DNA from: Kineobactrum salinum
Lineage (GTDB): Bacteria; Pseudomonadota; Gammaproteobacteria; Pseudomonadales; Halieaceae
Length of the DNA: 64,000 nt
Direction of reading: 5' to 3'
Assembly (NCBI RefSeq): GCF_010669285.1
Contig: NZ_CP048711.1
Location: 682,001 to 746,000 of the forward strand
The notes beneath the pieces were generated by a model. That model was not told the origin of the DNA. It ran no database searches and saw nothing but the letters and a program-made list of their open reading frames with translations. Shown here in pieces: positions 17,557-26,717 of the stretch. The first letter of the stretch is position 1, and the number at the start of each line of letters is the position of its first letter. A program made the translations under genes and the position numbers.

Positions 17557-19943
17557 AGCCGTTCCTCATTGCCGGCACCGACCCGGTATCCGGGCGGAGG
17601 TGTGGCTCCCAGCAGGTGGGTCACGAAGTAGTCCCACAGGCGCCGGGTGAAATAGGGGTTACCCATGATGCCGTGGTTGACATTGGGCATCAGCAGCAGA
17701 TCGAAGTCCTTGTTGTGCCGGATCAGCGCGTCCACCACCCGCAGGGTGTGAGCCGGATGCACGTTGTCGTCCATGTCGCCGTGGGCGAGCAGCAGCCGGC
17801 CACGGAAGTCGGCGGCATTGTGATAGGAACTGGCTTCGGCATAGGCCTCGGCATCGTACGGTCCCTGATAGGTTTCGCCCCACAGGGAGAGGTAGATGCG
17901 GTGGTCATGATTACCCGCCGAGGCCACCCCCACCCGATAGAAGTCCGGGTAATCGAACAGCGCCCGCACCGTGGCAAAACCACCGCCGGACGTGCCATAG
18001 ATACCGATCCGTTCCAGGTCCATGTAGGAGCGGTTGGCGGCGAGGCTGCGGATCACCGCCACATGATCCTGCAGCGAACCGGCAGTACCGAGGTTGCCGT
18101 AGGACAGATCGCGGAATGCGCGGCCCCGCAGGGGTGTACCGCGGCCATCGACGGTGACCACAACGAAGCCGAGCTCGGCCAGTGCCTGGGCCTGCATCGG
18201 ATCATCCAGGAAGCGCTTGCTGACACGGTTGATCTGGGGACCGGGGTATATGGAGTCGATCACGGGATAGGACCGCTGCGGATCGAAATTCGCCGGTTTG
18301 AACAGGGTACCGTAGAGCAGGGTTTCGCCGTCGGCGGCCAGTGCCTCGAACGGCTCTGGCAATACCGGAGGCGGGCCGTCGAAGGTGGCCAGTTGGGCGG
18401 TTTCCAGCTCCAGCACTACCCGGCCATCCCGGTTCCGCAGCACGGTGACCGTCGGCATGTCGGGCCGCGCATAGCTATCCACGAAATAATTGCCGCTGGG
18501 AGCGAAGCCTGAGCCCTCGGGGCCCGGTGCGGAAGGCAGCAGCAGTCGCGCAGCAGGAGGCGCCGCCACCCGGAGCTGGTGATCCGCGTCCTCCGGGGTC
18601 AGCAACTCCAGGCCGCTGCCATCCAGCCGCACCCGGTAGAGGGCACGGTAGTAGGGATCACTGAACTCCCCGTGACCGCTGGCGGTGAAATACAACAGGC
18701 CAGCGGCCTCGTCCACATGCACTACATCCCGGACCATCCAGTTTCCGGAAGTAATCGCATTGCGGAAGTTGCCGTTGCGGTCGTAGCGGTACAGGTGTCG
18801 CCAGCCACTGCGCTCCGAGCTCCAGATCACGTCGCCAGTGGTCAACACTCGCACCTGGGGCGCCTGGCCCACAATGGCGTAGGGCAGATTATAGACTTCG
18901 CTGTCCTCTGAGATCAGCAGGCGGCTGGAACCATTGTCCACATCGACCACCGACAGCGTCAGAGTGCGCTTGTAGTCGCGATTATCGAGTACATACAGGG
19001 TCTTGCCCTCCGGCCCCCAAAACACCGATTGGGCGTTTATCGGATCGGCGTAGGCGGACTCGATCGCCGGGTGCTGTACTGGTATCGTCTCGCCCCCCGC
19101 CAGATCCAGAATCACCAGCTCGGCCATGGGCTTGTCCTCTCCCGGAAAAGGATAGCGATAGTTGTACACCCGGGGGCGCCGGCTGTCGTCTTCGGGCACA
19201 CTCTGCAACAGTTGCAGGGAACCCACCGCAGCCTGGTTCAGGCGATAACTCAGGAAGCGGCTACCGTCAGGTGAGAACAACCCGACCAATGGCAGGCTGA
19301 TGCCCATGCGTTGCAGCGTAACGTGGAAGGTGCTCGATTGCGGATGGCGGCCATAGGGATGGGCCGCATCCCCGTTCGTGGTCAGCGCCCGCTCCTCGCC
19401 CGTTGCCAGGTCGCGTTGCCAGATGTTGAAGTCTCGCAGGAATAGCACCGAACCACCGTCAGGCGTCGGCAGGCCTGGTTGCCGGTCCTGCGGCGGCGGC
19501 ACCGGTCCTACGGCTTCGCAGTGCGAATGCGCCAGGTCGCAACTCAACAGTGAGTTCTCGACCACCACCAGCGGCATGGACTCCCCGGGCCGGAATACCA
19601 GACTCTGCACCGGCAGCTCGTGAGCAGACACGGTCCGCTCCAGCTTTGCGGCCAGAACCTGCGCCATCCGCTGGTGATCAAAGGCGGGATCTATACTGCC
19701 CGTCGCCGGATCAGCGATCACAAAGCGCGAGCCGTGCTCGTCGGTACGCCGGTACCACAGGCGGTCACTGTCAGGCAGCCAGTGGTGTTGCAGGTCATTG
19801 TTGTGCACGGCAGCCGCGATATTGCCAGGCAGGTAGCGCTCGGCCCGGGCATAGGCGGCTGCCATGTCTGGTGCCGCAGTGCCTGCCAGCGGCGCCGTCA
19901 ATATCGCAAAGGCGACGCCCAGTAGTGCTGATCGTCCCGACAT
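17553..19943 (-). CDS. S9 family peptidase (dipeptidyl-peptidase IV-like)
   Basis: 796 residues. Signal peptide to about residue 24; residues ~45-520 form the DPPIV-type beta-propeller; the C-terminal alpha/beta-hydrolase domain holds Ser in GIYGTSGGGFA (about 651), Asp in LAHGDMDDNVHP (about 724) and His in NVNHGIMG (about 755). The family removes N-terminal dipeptides, usually after Pro or Ala, in the periplasm. ATG 19943 has AAGGAGA at good spacing. Upstream are two TonB receptors and a FecIR pair, downstream a prolidase-like enzyme that could finish the dipeptides. Related S9 enzymes act as lasso-peptide isopeptidases in TonB/FecIR loci, but no lasso genes are present here. Confidence 0.92.
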   Translation of the reverse strand: MSGRSALLGVAFAILTAPLAGTAAPDMAAAYARAERYLPGNIAAAVHNNDLQHHWLPDSDRLWYRRTDEHGSRFVIADPATGSIDPAFDHQRMAQVLAAKLERTVSAHELPVQSLVFRPGESMPLVVVENSLLSCDLAHSHCEAVGPVPPPQDRQPGLPTPDGGSVLFLRDFNIWQRDLATGEERALTTNGDAAHPYGRHPQSSTFHVTLQRMGISLPLVGLFSPDGSRFLSYRLNQAAVGSLQLLQSVPEDDSRRPRVYNYRYPFPGEDKPMAELVILDLAGGETIPVQHPAIESAYADPINAQSVFWGPEGKTLYVLDNRDYKRTLTLSVVDVDNGSSRLLISEDSEVYNLPYAIVGQAPQVRVLTTGDVIWSSERSGWRHLYRYDRNGNFRNAITSGNWMVRDVVHVDEAAGLLYFTASGHGEFSDPYYRALYRVRLDGSGLELLTPEDADHQLRVAAPPAARLLLPSAPGPEGSGFAPSGNYFVDSYARPDMPTVTVLRNRDGRVVLELETAQLATFDGPPPVLPEPFEALAADGETLLYGTLFKPANFDPQRSYPVIDSIYPGPQINRVSKRFLDDPMQAQALAELGFVVVTVDGRGTPLRGRAFRDLSYGNLGTAGSLQDHVAVIRSLAANRSYMDLERIGIYGTSGGGFATVRALFDYPDFYRVGVASAGNHDHRIYLSLWGETYQGPYDAEAYAEASSYHNAADFRGRLLLAHGDMDDNVHPAHTLRVVDALIRHNKDFDLLLMPNVNHGIMGNPYFTRRLWDYFVTHLLGATPPPGYRVGAGNEERL

Positions 19944-19952
19944 GTCTTCTCC

Positions 19953-22181
19953 TTAGTAGCTGAAGCCGAGGCGAACACCCACTGTCAACGGTCGCAAACT
20001 GTTGACGTAATTGGGAGTGCCTCCGCCATTGGTCAGGATGAAGCTGTCGTTATTGCTCAGATTCTCGCCGTACAAAGTGAGGTTCCAGCGCTTGGCCACC
20101 AGGCCCAGCGCGGCGCCAACGTTTTCATAAGACTCGTTCATGGCGAAAAAAGGATTGCCACCGTTCATCCCGAAATCGTTGGGCGAGGAACCGACGTACT
20201 GCACATCGGCGCGGGCATACATCTGCTTGTCGCCAAAGGCCGCCCAGCTGTACTGGATACCGCCGGACATCTTGAAGTCCACTGACCCGGGCAGGGTCTC
20301 GCCGTCGGTGGCGGCGACGATAATATCGTCGGCGACGCCGGTCATCTTGGCATCCTGGAATGTCAACGCCAGGTTCAGGTCCAGCCCTTCCAGCGGCATG
20401 GCGCTCAGCTCAATCTCGAGCCCCTGGGAGCGGGCATCACCGGCGTTGGCGATGAAGGTTTGCATATCGGAAACGCGGGCGCCGTTGACCTGGATATCGG
20501 TCCAGTCGATGTAATAGAGCGCCAGATTGGCAATCAGCCGCCCTTGCAGCCAGGTGGTCTTGGCGCCGAGCTCATAGTTGATGCTGGAGTCCGGGTCGTA
20601 GGCTTCGGGAATCACCAGGTCGTCGGGGTCGGTCAAGCTGGGCCCCTTGTTGGGGTTGACCTGGCCGATGCGATACCCACGGCTAATATTGGCATACAAC
20701 ATCATGTCGTCGCCGGGTTCATAGGAAATACCTGCACGCCAGGTGTAGTCACTATCAGTACCGGTATTGCGAAAGGCAGTATTGTCGACGGCAAAGGTGG
20801 CGAAGTTGAGTGTGTTCCGATCCGGTTCGGAGTAACTGACCTCGGTATCGAAGACGCGAATACCGGCCTGCACCTTCCACTGCGGGGAAAACCGGTAGCC
20901 GACATCGGCAAAGGCAGCCAGCTCACGGGAAGTGGTTTCAATGTCGGACTGGAACAGATCATCGGTGGGAATCAGACCACCAAAGGCCTCCGACAAACCC
21001 GGTGCCTGCACCAGGAAAGCGGCATCGGTGGTGCGGTCGATGAAGAAGCTGCCCACCAGCCATTCCAGCGCAGAATCAGTATTGGACACCAGCCTCAATT
21101 CCTGGGTGATGAACTCCGATTCCCAGGGATCACTGACATTGAAGCCGCTCGCACCCAGGCCCAGAAAGTCGCCGAGATCCGCATAGCTGGCGGTATCCGA
21201 CTGTTGAAAACTGGTAGCGGACAGCAGGGTGGCGAAGCCCGGAAATTCGTATTCCATGGTCAGGCTGTAGTTGGTGAGCGTCGAGGGTCTGGCCTCGGAA
21301 ATTGTAGACGCCTTCCTGAACTTGCCCAGGTCAGGGTTGAAGGCATCGCCGTCCTCGGGGTCGCTGTCCTGGTGAATCACCTCCAGCTTGGCGTAGAAGG
21401 CCTCGCCGGGGCGCCATAATAGAGCCGCGCGCCCGCCCCAGTCCTCGGTACTGTTGCGACTGCCACGGCTAACGTTCTTGACCCAGCCCTCCTCGTCCCG
21501 ATGGTAGCCTACCAGGCGCAGGGCCAGGGTATTTTCCAGCAATGGCACATTGACCATACCATCGTAGCGCTGGCGCCAGTGGCCACCGTCAGTTACGCCG
21601 GTATCGATGCGCCCCTCGGCCGCCGGCGCCGATGGGTCAGGCTGCCGGGTCAGAATGCGTACCGTGCCGCCCAGCGAGCCGGAGCCAAACAGGGTCCCCT
21701 GGGGTCCCCGGAGGACTTCAATTCGCTCCACATCGAACAGGCGCAGATCGGGCTGGACAATGGCGCCAAAGGTATCAGTCACCGGCGTTTCATTGATGTA
21801 TACCGATACCGGATCCTGGGTGTTGCCGCCAAACAGCGAGGTGGTAACGCCGCGTATATTGAACACCGACCGGTTCTTCACGGCCTGGTTGAGCGTCACA
21901 CCGGGCACACGGCGGGCGAAGTCCTCGAAATTGTCCAGTCCCAACCTTTTGATGTCGGCGTGGGTGAAGGCCGATATGCTGGCACTAACATCCTGCAGTG
22001 ATTCCTGCCGCTTGCTGGCCGTGACGATGACCTCCTCCAGACGCGGTCCCTGCAGCGCTGCGTCGCTGTCGTCGGTCGCCGCCAACGCGCTGCCGGCGAG
22101 TGCCCAGACAGCGGCGACGCCAACCAGTCCCGCCCGCTGCCGCGCGCGCCTGCTCGCTTTTGCTGATGATTTTCTGTCCAC
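19953..22181 (-). CDS. TonB-dependent receptor (no STN domain)
   Basis: 742 residues from GTG 22181, supported by AGAGGG seven bases upstream and by the signal peptide that follows (GLVGVAAVWALAGSALA). The much longer frame upstream is spurious. TonB box region LEEVIVTASKR, plug domain to about residue 190 with VEVLRGPQGTLFGSGSLGG-type motif (IEVLRGPQGTLFG), then a 22-strand barrel ending in GVRLGFSY. Outer-membrane active importer. It is strongly similar along its length to the adjacent STN-bearing receptor, so the pair looks like a tandem duplication. It lies 9 bases upstream of the S9 peptidase, whose substrate it may import. Confidence 0.92.
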   Translation of the reverse strand: MDRKSSAKASRRARQRAGLVGVAAVWALAGSALAATDDSDAALQGPRLEEVIVTASKRQESLQDVSASISAFTHADIKRLGLDNFEDFARRVPGVTLNQAVKNRSVFNIRGVTTSLFGGNTQDPVSVYINETPVTDTFGAIVQPDLRLFDVERIEVLRGPQGTLFGSGSLGGTVRILTRQPDPSAPAAEGRIDTGVTDGGHWRQRYDGMVNVPLLENTLALRLVGYHRDEEGWVKNVSRGSRNSTEDWGGRAALLWRPGEAFYAKLEVIHQDSDPEDGDAFNPDLGKFRKASTISEARPSTLTNYSLTMEYEFPGFATLLSATSFQQSDTASYADLGDFLGLGASGFNVSDPWESEFITQELRLVSNTDSALEWLVGSFFIDRTTDAAFLVQAPGLSEAFGGLIPTDDLFQSDIETTSRELAAFADVGYRFSPQWKVQAGIRVFDTEVSYSEPDRNTLNFATFAVDNTAFRNTGTDSDYTWRAGISYEPGDDMMLYANISRGYRIGQVNPNKGPSLTDPDDLVIPEAYDPDSSINYELGAKTTWLQGRLIANLALYYIDWTDIQVNGARVSDMQTFIANAGDARSQGLEIELSAMPLEGLDLNLALTFQDAKMTGVADDIIVAATDGETLPGSVDFKMSGGIQYSWAAFGDKQMYARADVQYVGSSPNDFGMNGGNPFFAMNESYENVGAALGLVAKRWNLTLYGENLSNNDSFILTNGGGTPNYVNSLRPLTVGVRLGFSY

Positions 22182-22258
22182 GGATTTTCCCTCTGTTAAG
22201 CAGTTATTGTGTGCTTGCCAGGGGTAAAGACGCTGCGCGCTGGAAATGTGGCCAGAAT

Positions 22259-24769
22259 TCAGTAAAAAAACTTGAGGCGGGTACCGATAGTGCGGGGACG
22301 CAGGCTGTTGACGCGGCTGCCGCCGGCGTAGCGGTTGCGCAGAAGCTGGTCGTCGTTGTTGATGAGGTTCTCGATATAGAATCCCAGCTGCCAGTGGCGG
22401 GCGACGATGCCCAGGCCGAGATTGACATTGCTGTAGGCTGCGTTGCGCGGGGGTGTGCCGCCGGCCGGGGCGGCCGAGCCGGCGGAGTCGGAGAACCAGG
22501 CCGGGGATGCACCTACGTACTGGGCATCGAGGCGCGCATACAGCTGCCTGCCGTGCCCGCTCTGCCATTCGTACTGCAGCGATCCGGCCACTTTGAAATC
22601 AGCGGAACCGGGCAAGGTATCGCCCGCCCGTGCACCGGAGCGCAAGCCATCCCCGAGCCCTATGGACTGGATACTGGCGTCCTGCAGGGTTACCGCCAGA
22701 TCGGCACTGAAACCGGGTGCCGGCTTCGTTGCCAACTCCAGTTCCAGCCCCCGCGAGACCGCGCGCCCGGCGTTGGTGACAAAGCTGAGTCCATCTGAAG
22801 GCCGGCTGGCATCGATCTGTATGTTGTCCCAGTCAATGTGATAGGCCGCCAGGTTCAGCAGCAGCCGTTGATTGAACCAGCCGCTCTTCAGGCCGATTTC
22901 GTAGTTGAGCGTGGTATCCGGTTCATAGCCTTCCGGGATCTCCTGCCCCGGTGGCGAGCCGCCGGCGGCAGCCTGGTTCGGATTGACCTGCCCGATGCGG
23001 TAGCCCTTGCTGATGCTGCCGTAGAGCATGATATTGGCGGCGGGCGCAAACGACAGCCCCGCGCGCCAGGTCAGGCCGTTATCCCTGTTGTCATTTGCCA
23101 GCGCCAGTTCCTGTAGCGCCAGACCGTCGAGGTCGAGCACCTGGCGCCGAGGCTCCCGGTAGTGAACCCGGGTATCGAACACACGGGCCCCCGCGAACAA
23201 CCGCCAGCGCTGTGTAAGCTGGTAGCCCAGATCCCCGAATACCGCCAGCTCTCTCGATTGCTGACGGATGACTGAGCTGATCAGGTTTTCAGTGGGCAGC
23301 GCCCGGCCCAGTTCACGCGCCAGACCCGGCAGGCGGATATTGAAATGGACCAGGCTCCTGCGATCGACAAAGGCAGCCCCCGCCACCCAGTCAAGCTGTG
23401 GGTGGTGATCGCCGACCAAGCGGAATTCCTGCGTGAAGAAACGGGTCCGCCAGGGGTCGTGCTCGGCGAGCAGCGGCACGTCCAGGCCGCTGAGGCTCGA
23501 GCCCTGGGTGTAGACCGCAGTGCCGGATTCCTGGTAGCTGGTGGCGGACAACAGGCTGGCAAGTCCCGGGATTTCATAGTCGATGGCCAGGTGATAATTG
23601 CTCAGCGTCGAGGGTCGCGCCTCGGGGATCAGCGAGGATTTGCTGAATCTACCCAGCGACGGGTCCCAGCTGTCGCCATCCTGCGGCTGACTGTCCTGAT
23701 GAACCAGCTCCAGGTTCAGTGCCAGCCGCTCTCCAGGCTGCCAGCGCAATGCCGCCCGTCCCCCCCAATCGCGGGTACTGTTGTCGGTGCCGAGGCGAAT
23801 ATTCCGCACCCAGCCCGCCTCGTCCCGATAGTAGCCCACCAGGCGCAGTGCAAGCTCATCTGCCACCAGCGGCAGATTGACCATAGCATCATAGCGCTGG
23901 CGCCAGCCTCCGCCGCGGGTATGGCCCAGGTCGACCCGCGCGAGCGCATCCGGTGCACCGGCGTCCGGCTTGTTGGTGATAATGCGCACTGTCCCACCCA
24001 GGGCGCCAGAACCAAACAGTGTACCCTGGGGACCGCGCAGCACTTCCACCCGGGCGATATCGAACAATCGCAGGTCGGGCTGTACCACCGCGCCAAAACT
24101 GTCGACCAGAGGCGTCTCGTTGAGGTAGACCGACACCGGATCCTGGGAATTGCTGCCAAAAACATTGGTGGCAATGCCGCGGATGGTAAACACTCCGCGG
24201 TTGCGGTTTGCCTGGAACAGCATGACTCCGGGCAATAACCGGCCAAAGTCCGCAACGCCATCGGCGCCGCGGCGCTCCAGGCCGGCATTGGTCAGCACCG
24301 ACAGACCGATTGGGGTGGACTGCATTCGCCCCGGTCGCCGGGAGGCCGTGACGATAACCTCCTCGCGAGTAACGGCGGCCACCGCTGTCGGTTCTGGCTC
24401 AGGCTCAGACTCAGACTCGCCGTCGATGACAATGGCGGCACGCGGCTCGATGACTACCACCTGACGAGCCACCCGCCGTGCTACCAGTCCTGAGCCCTCC
24501 AGCGCTGCCTGCAGCGCTGAGTCCAGCGAGTATTGCCCCTGCAGGCTGGGACTGGCAAGGTCCTGCACCAGCTCCGAGGAAAAAATGATCTGCACTCCGG
24601 TCTGGCGAGCGATAGCCAGCAATGCCCGCTCCAGGCTACCCGCAGCAATAGCGAGGTCCTGCCGTGGTTCACCCGCCGCCATGCCCTGCGGCGCGGGCAC
24701 GCCGCTGATCAGCAGTGCCAGGATCGCAGCCCGCCCCCACACGGGCAATATCCGGGTTATCCTCAGCAA
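22259..24769 (-). CDS. TonB-dependent receptor with N-terminal STN signalling domain (FecA type)
   Basis: 836 residues if started at TTG 24769 (16 bases after the FecR stop); GTG 24742 is an alternative that keeps the signal peptide (AAILALLISGVPAPQGMAA). Residues ~40-110 form the secretin/TonB N-terminal domain (LERALLAIARQTGVQIIFSS split as LLAIARQTGVQIIF), then an acidic linker of Glu-Pro-Ser repeats, the TonB box EEVIVTASRR, plug and barrel ending in GTRLKFFY. In FecA-type systems the STN domain reports ligand binding to the FecR protein, which frees the ECF sigma. FecI, FecR and this receptor are consecutive here, so a surface-signalling circuit is very likely. Confidence 0.93.
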   Translation of the reverse strand: MLRITRILPVWGRAAILALLISGVPAPQGMAAGEPRQDLAIAAGSLERALLAIARQTGVQIIFSSELVQDLASPSLQGQYSLDSALQAALEGSGLVARRVARQVVVIEPRAAIVIDGESESEPEPEPTAVAAVTREEVIVTASRRPGRMQSTPIGLSVLTNAGLERRGADGVADFGRLLPGVMLFQANRNRGVFTIRGIATNVFGSNSQDPVSVYLNETPLVDSFGAVVQPDLRLFDIARVEVLRGPQGTLFGSGALGGTVRIITNKPDAGAPDALARVDLGHTRGGGWRQRYDAMVNLPLVADELALRLVGYYRDEAGWVRNIRLGTDNSTRDWGGRAALRWQPGERLALNLELVHQDSQPQDGDSWDPSLGRFSKSSLIPEARPSTLSNYHLAIDYEIPGLASLLSATSYQESGTAVYTQGSSLSGLDVPLLAEHDPWRTRFFTQEFRLVGDHHPQLDWVAGAAFVDRRSLVHFNIRLPGLARELGRALPTENLISSVIRQQSRELAVFGDLGYQLTQRWRLFAGARVFDTRVHYREPRRQVLDLDGLALQELALANDNRDNGLTWRAGLSFAPAANIMLYGSISKGYRIGQVNPNQAAAGGSPPGQEIPEGYEPDTTLNYEIGLKSGWFNQRLLLNLAAYHIDWDNIQIDASRPSDGLSFVTNAGRAVSRGLELELATKPAPGFSADLAVTLQDASIQSIGLGDGLRSGARAGDTLPGSADFKVAGSLQYEWQSGHGRQLYARLDAQYVGASPAWFSDSAGSAAPAGGTPPRNAAYSNVNLGLGIVARHWQLGFYIENLINNDDQLLRNRYAGGSRVNSLRPRTIGTRLKFFY

Positions 24770-24785
24770 GGGTGCCCGTCGGACT

Positions 24786-25757
24786 TCAGGATGCAGTGAT
24801 CACGACCCCGCCATCCGCCGCGCGTACCACGGCCACGGGGAAGGCAGCCGCCAGTCCTTCCAGGAAAGCGTCCACTTCACCGACCCGAAAAATACCGCTC
24901 ACCCTGAGACCCGACAGCTCTTCGCCCCGGAACTCAATACGCTTGCTGGTATACCGGCTGATCTCTCGAATTACCATCGGCAATGCTTCGCCGCTAAAGC
25001 TGACCACCCCCGAACGCCATTGCAACAGGGTTTCCACGTCAACCCCGCTGTCTCTGGAAGCTATCCCATCGCTGTCGAAATCGAGCGTCTCCCCGGCCTT
25101 GAAAACCGGTGACGGGTCGGCCCGCGTTGCACCCCTGGGCGATACCGCCACCCGGCCCTCGCTGACCGCCAGTTTGACGTTTTCGTTCTCCAGACTGCGC
25201 AGCGCGAAGCGGGTGCCCACCACACGCACGGTGCCGGCAGGGGTCTCCACCTCAAACGGTCTCCCGGGGTCGGGCCGCACATCAAAGATGACCTCTCCCT
25301 GCGCCAACCTGACCTGCCGACGCTGACCGGAGTAGTTCACCGCCACCACGGTATCGGTGTTGAGAAAGAGGGTGGATTCATCCGCGAGCACCACCAGCCG
25401 CTGCTCTCCGACCACAGTCTGGTAATGGTCTCCCCCTTGCAGCAGGGGCCACAACAAGGCGCTGCCCACCAGCACCACGATGGAGGCAGCCAGCGCCATT
25501 CCACGCCGGCGCCAGACTCCACCGCGCCGCTCGGCCGGGGCCGCCTCCCGGCCGTCAGCCCAGAACTCGGGCACTGCGGCCGCGTTCCAGAGCCTGGCGC
25601 AGTCTGCGTAATCGGCCTGGTTCTGCGGCTCCTCGAGCCACTGTTCGAAACGAAGCATTTCGGTATCCGAAATGTCACCGGCACTGACCTTCTCGTACCA
25701 GTAGGCGGCTTCCGTAACCGGCCTGATAGTGCCGTCTTCCCGCTCCGGCGCAGACAT
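24786..25757 (-). CDS. FecR-family anti-sigma/transmembrane signal transducer
   Basis: 323 residues from ATG 25757, which overlaps the sigma stop as TGATG and so fixes the start (a longer frame to 25811 is not needed). Residues 14-52 are the DUF4880 helix region that binds sigma (AAYWYEKVSAGDISDTEMLR), a single membrane helix spans about 87-107, the FecR domain follows (GEVIFDVRPDPGRPFEV, VRVVGTRFALRS) and a DUF4974/STN-like end (~250-323). It should hold the ECF sigma inactive until the STN domain of the next gene's receptor signals. Confidence 0.93.
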   Translation of the reverse strand: MSAPEREDGTIRPVTEAAYWYEKVSAGDISDTEMLRFEQWLEEPQNQADYADCARLWNAAAVPEFWADGREAAPAERRGGVWRRRGMALAASIVVLVGSALLWPLLQGGDHYQTVVGEQRLVVLADESTLFLNTDTVVAVNYSGQRRQVRLAQGEVIFDVRPDPGRPFEVETPAGTVRVVGTRFALRSLENENVKLAVSEGRVAVSPRGATRADPSPVFKAGETLDFDSDGIASRDSGVDVETLLQWRSGVVSFSGEALPMVIREISRYTSKRIEFRGEELSGLRVSGIFRVGEVDAFLEGLAAAFPVAVVRAADGGVVITAS

Positions 25758-26332
25758 CAGGAAGACCTGCCAAGTACATCCTGAAGACGCGACAGCGCCT
25801 GCACCACCCAACGGCGTACAGTACGCTCCGAAACCTGCAACTCCGACGACACCTCGCGGTAAGTCATGCGATTGACCCGGTGCATGAAGAAGGCCTGGCG
25901 CTCCCCATCGCTGAGCGTGGCACAGGTGTGATGCACCAGGCGCAATTGCTGGCGCAGGGACTCGGCCTCCTCGGGAGAGGGCCCGCTCGCTTCCAGGGAT
26001 TCGTGCTCCAGCGGGACATGCAGGTCAAGACCCTGGACATACTTCCTGCGCAGGCCGTCATTGACCAGGTTGGTAGCCACAGTAAACAGGTAGGCTTTGG
26101 GGTTCTGGCAGCGGCGTTCCAGATCCGGTTGCCGCGCCAGGCGGAGATACAGCTCCTGCATCGCATCGGCCACATCCGCCGGCTCACGCAGAACTCTCCT
26201 GAAAAACCCGAGCATGGATTCGCGATGCTGCATATAGATGCGAAAAGCAAAGCCTTTTTCACCGCCCTGTACGCGACGAAGGCCCTCCGCCTGAGGACAG
26301 CCAATCAGCTGACCTTCGCTTTGTCCGTCCAC
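25757..26332 (-). CDS. ECF RNA polymerase sigma factor, FecI type
   Basis: 191 residues from GTG 26332 with a strong AGGTGGA upstream. Region 2 is at about 40-100 (DVADAMQELYLRLARQP, AYLFTVATNLVNDGLRR) and region 4 at about 138-185 (LSDGERQAFFMHRVNRMTY, VSERTVRRWVVQALSRL). It recruits RNA polymerase to the receptor operon when FecR is relieved. First gene of the leftward FecIR-receptor-peptidase block; translation-coupled to the anti-sigma gene. Confidence 0.93.
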   Translation of the reverse strand: MDGQSEGQLIGCPQAEGLRRVQGGEKGFAFRIYMQHRESMLGFFRRVLREPADVADAMQELYLRLARQPDLERRCQNPKAYLFTVATNLVNDGLRRKYVQGLDLHVPLEHESLEASGPSPEEAESLRQQLRLVHHTCATLSDGERQAFFMHRVNRMTYREVSSELQVSERTVRRWVVQALSRLQDVLGRSS

Positions 26333-26717
26333 TTTTTGCGTCCACCTGACTTGTATTGACAGGGATCAATATACACTGTCAGCTCCGGGATAGGTAGGCA
26401 GGCACTAGTGCCCACTAGCGCGCAGAGAGCGCTTCGATAGCCGCTAGCGTTGCCTCAGTCAGGCGAGACTCTCGGCCTATCTCAAGGAGAATATAGCGTC
26501 CATCGGCGTTCCTTCGCCGTGATCACCAAGACTATTCTGGACAGGGAAGCTTCAACTCCATTGGGATTGGGTGCGGTGAGGTAGGCCCTGATCGAGGAAC
26601 CTCGACTGGTTAACAACCTCGCCCGGGGCTCCAAACAAGATGGTTCGCTCATACCTTCTGATCAACACCGTGCAGGAGCCTGCTACATGAGTTCAGCGGG
26701 ATAAATTGTGCCGCGCT
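26333..26717. other. Intergenic region upstream of the sigma gene
   Basis: 385 bases without a credible gene. It must contain the promoter of the FecIR operon; no clear Fur box was seen. It also holds one copy of the dispersed repeat at 26430-26475. Read on the minus strand, 26420-26525 gives a protein-like stretch (ADGRYILLEIGRESRL and TEATLAAIEALSAR, then a stop) that may be the tail of a lost gene. Confidence 0.5.
26430..26475 (+). repeat. Dispersed direct repeat, copy 1
   Basis: Shares GCTTCGATAGCCGCT, GTTGCCTCAG and GAGACTCTC with bases 36471-36515 in the same orientation, with small indels between the blocks. The two copies bound the more AT-rich catabolic cassette between them. Confidence 0.6.

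Noticed and set aside
17553-19943. Lasso-peptide isopeptidase identity for the S9 peptidase
   Set aside because: Context is suggestive, but the propeller looks like ordinary DPPIV and no lasso precursor, protease or cyclase genes are visible; kept only as a hypothesis.
22182-22568. 129-residue N-terminal extension of the second TonB receptor
   Set aside because: The extra residues are Arg/Gln-rich and overlap the end of the STN receptor gene; the GTG at 22181 has a ribosome site and precedes the signal peptide.
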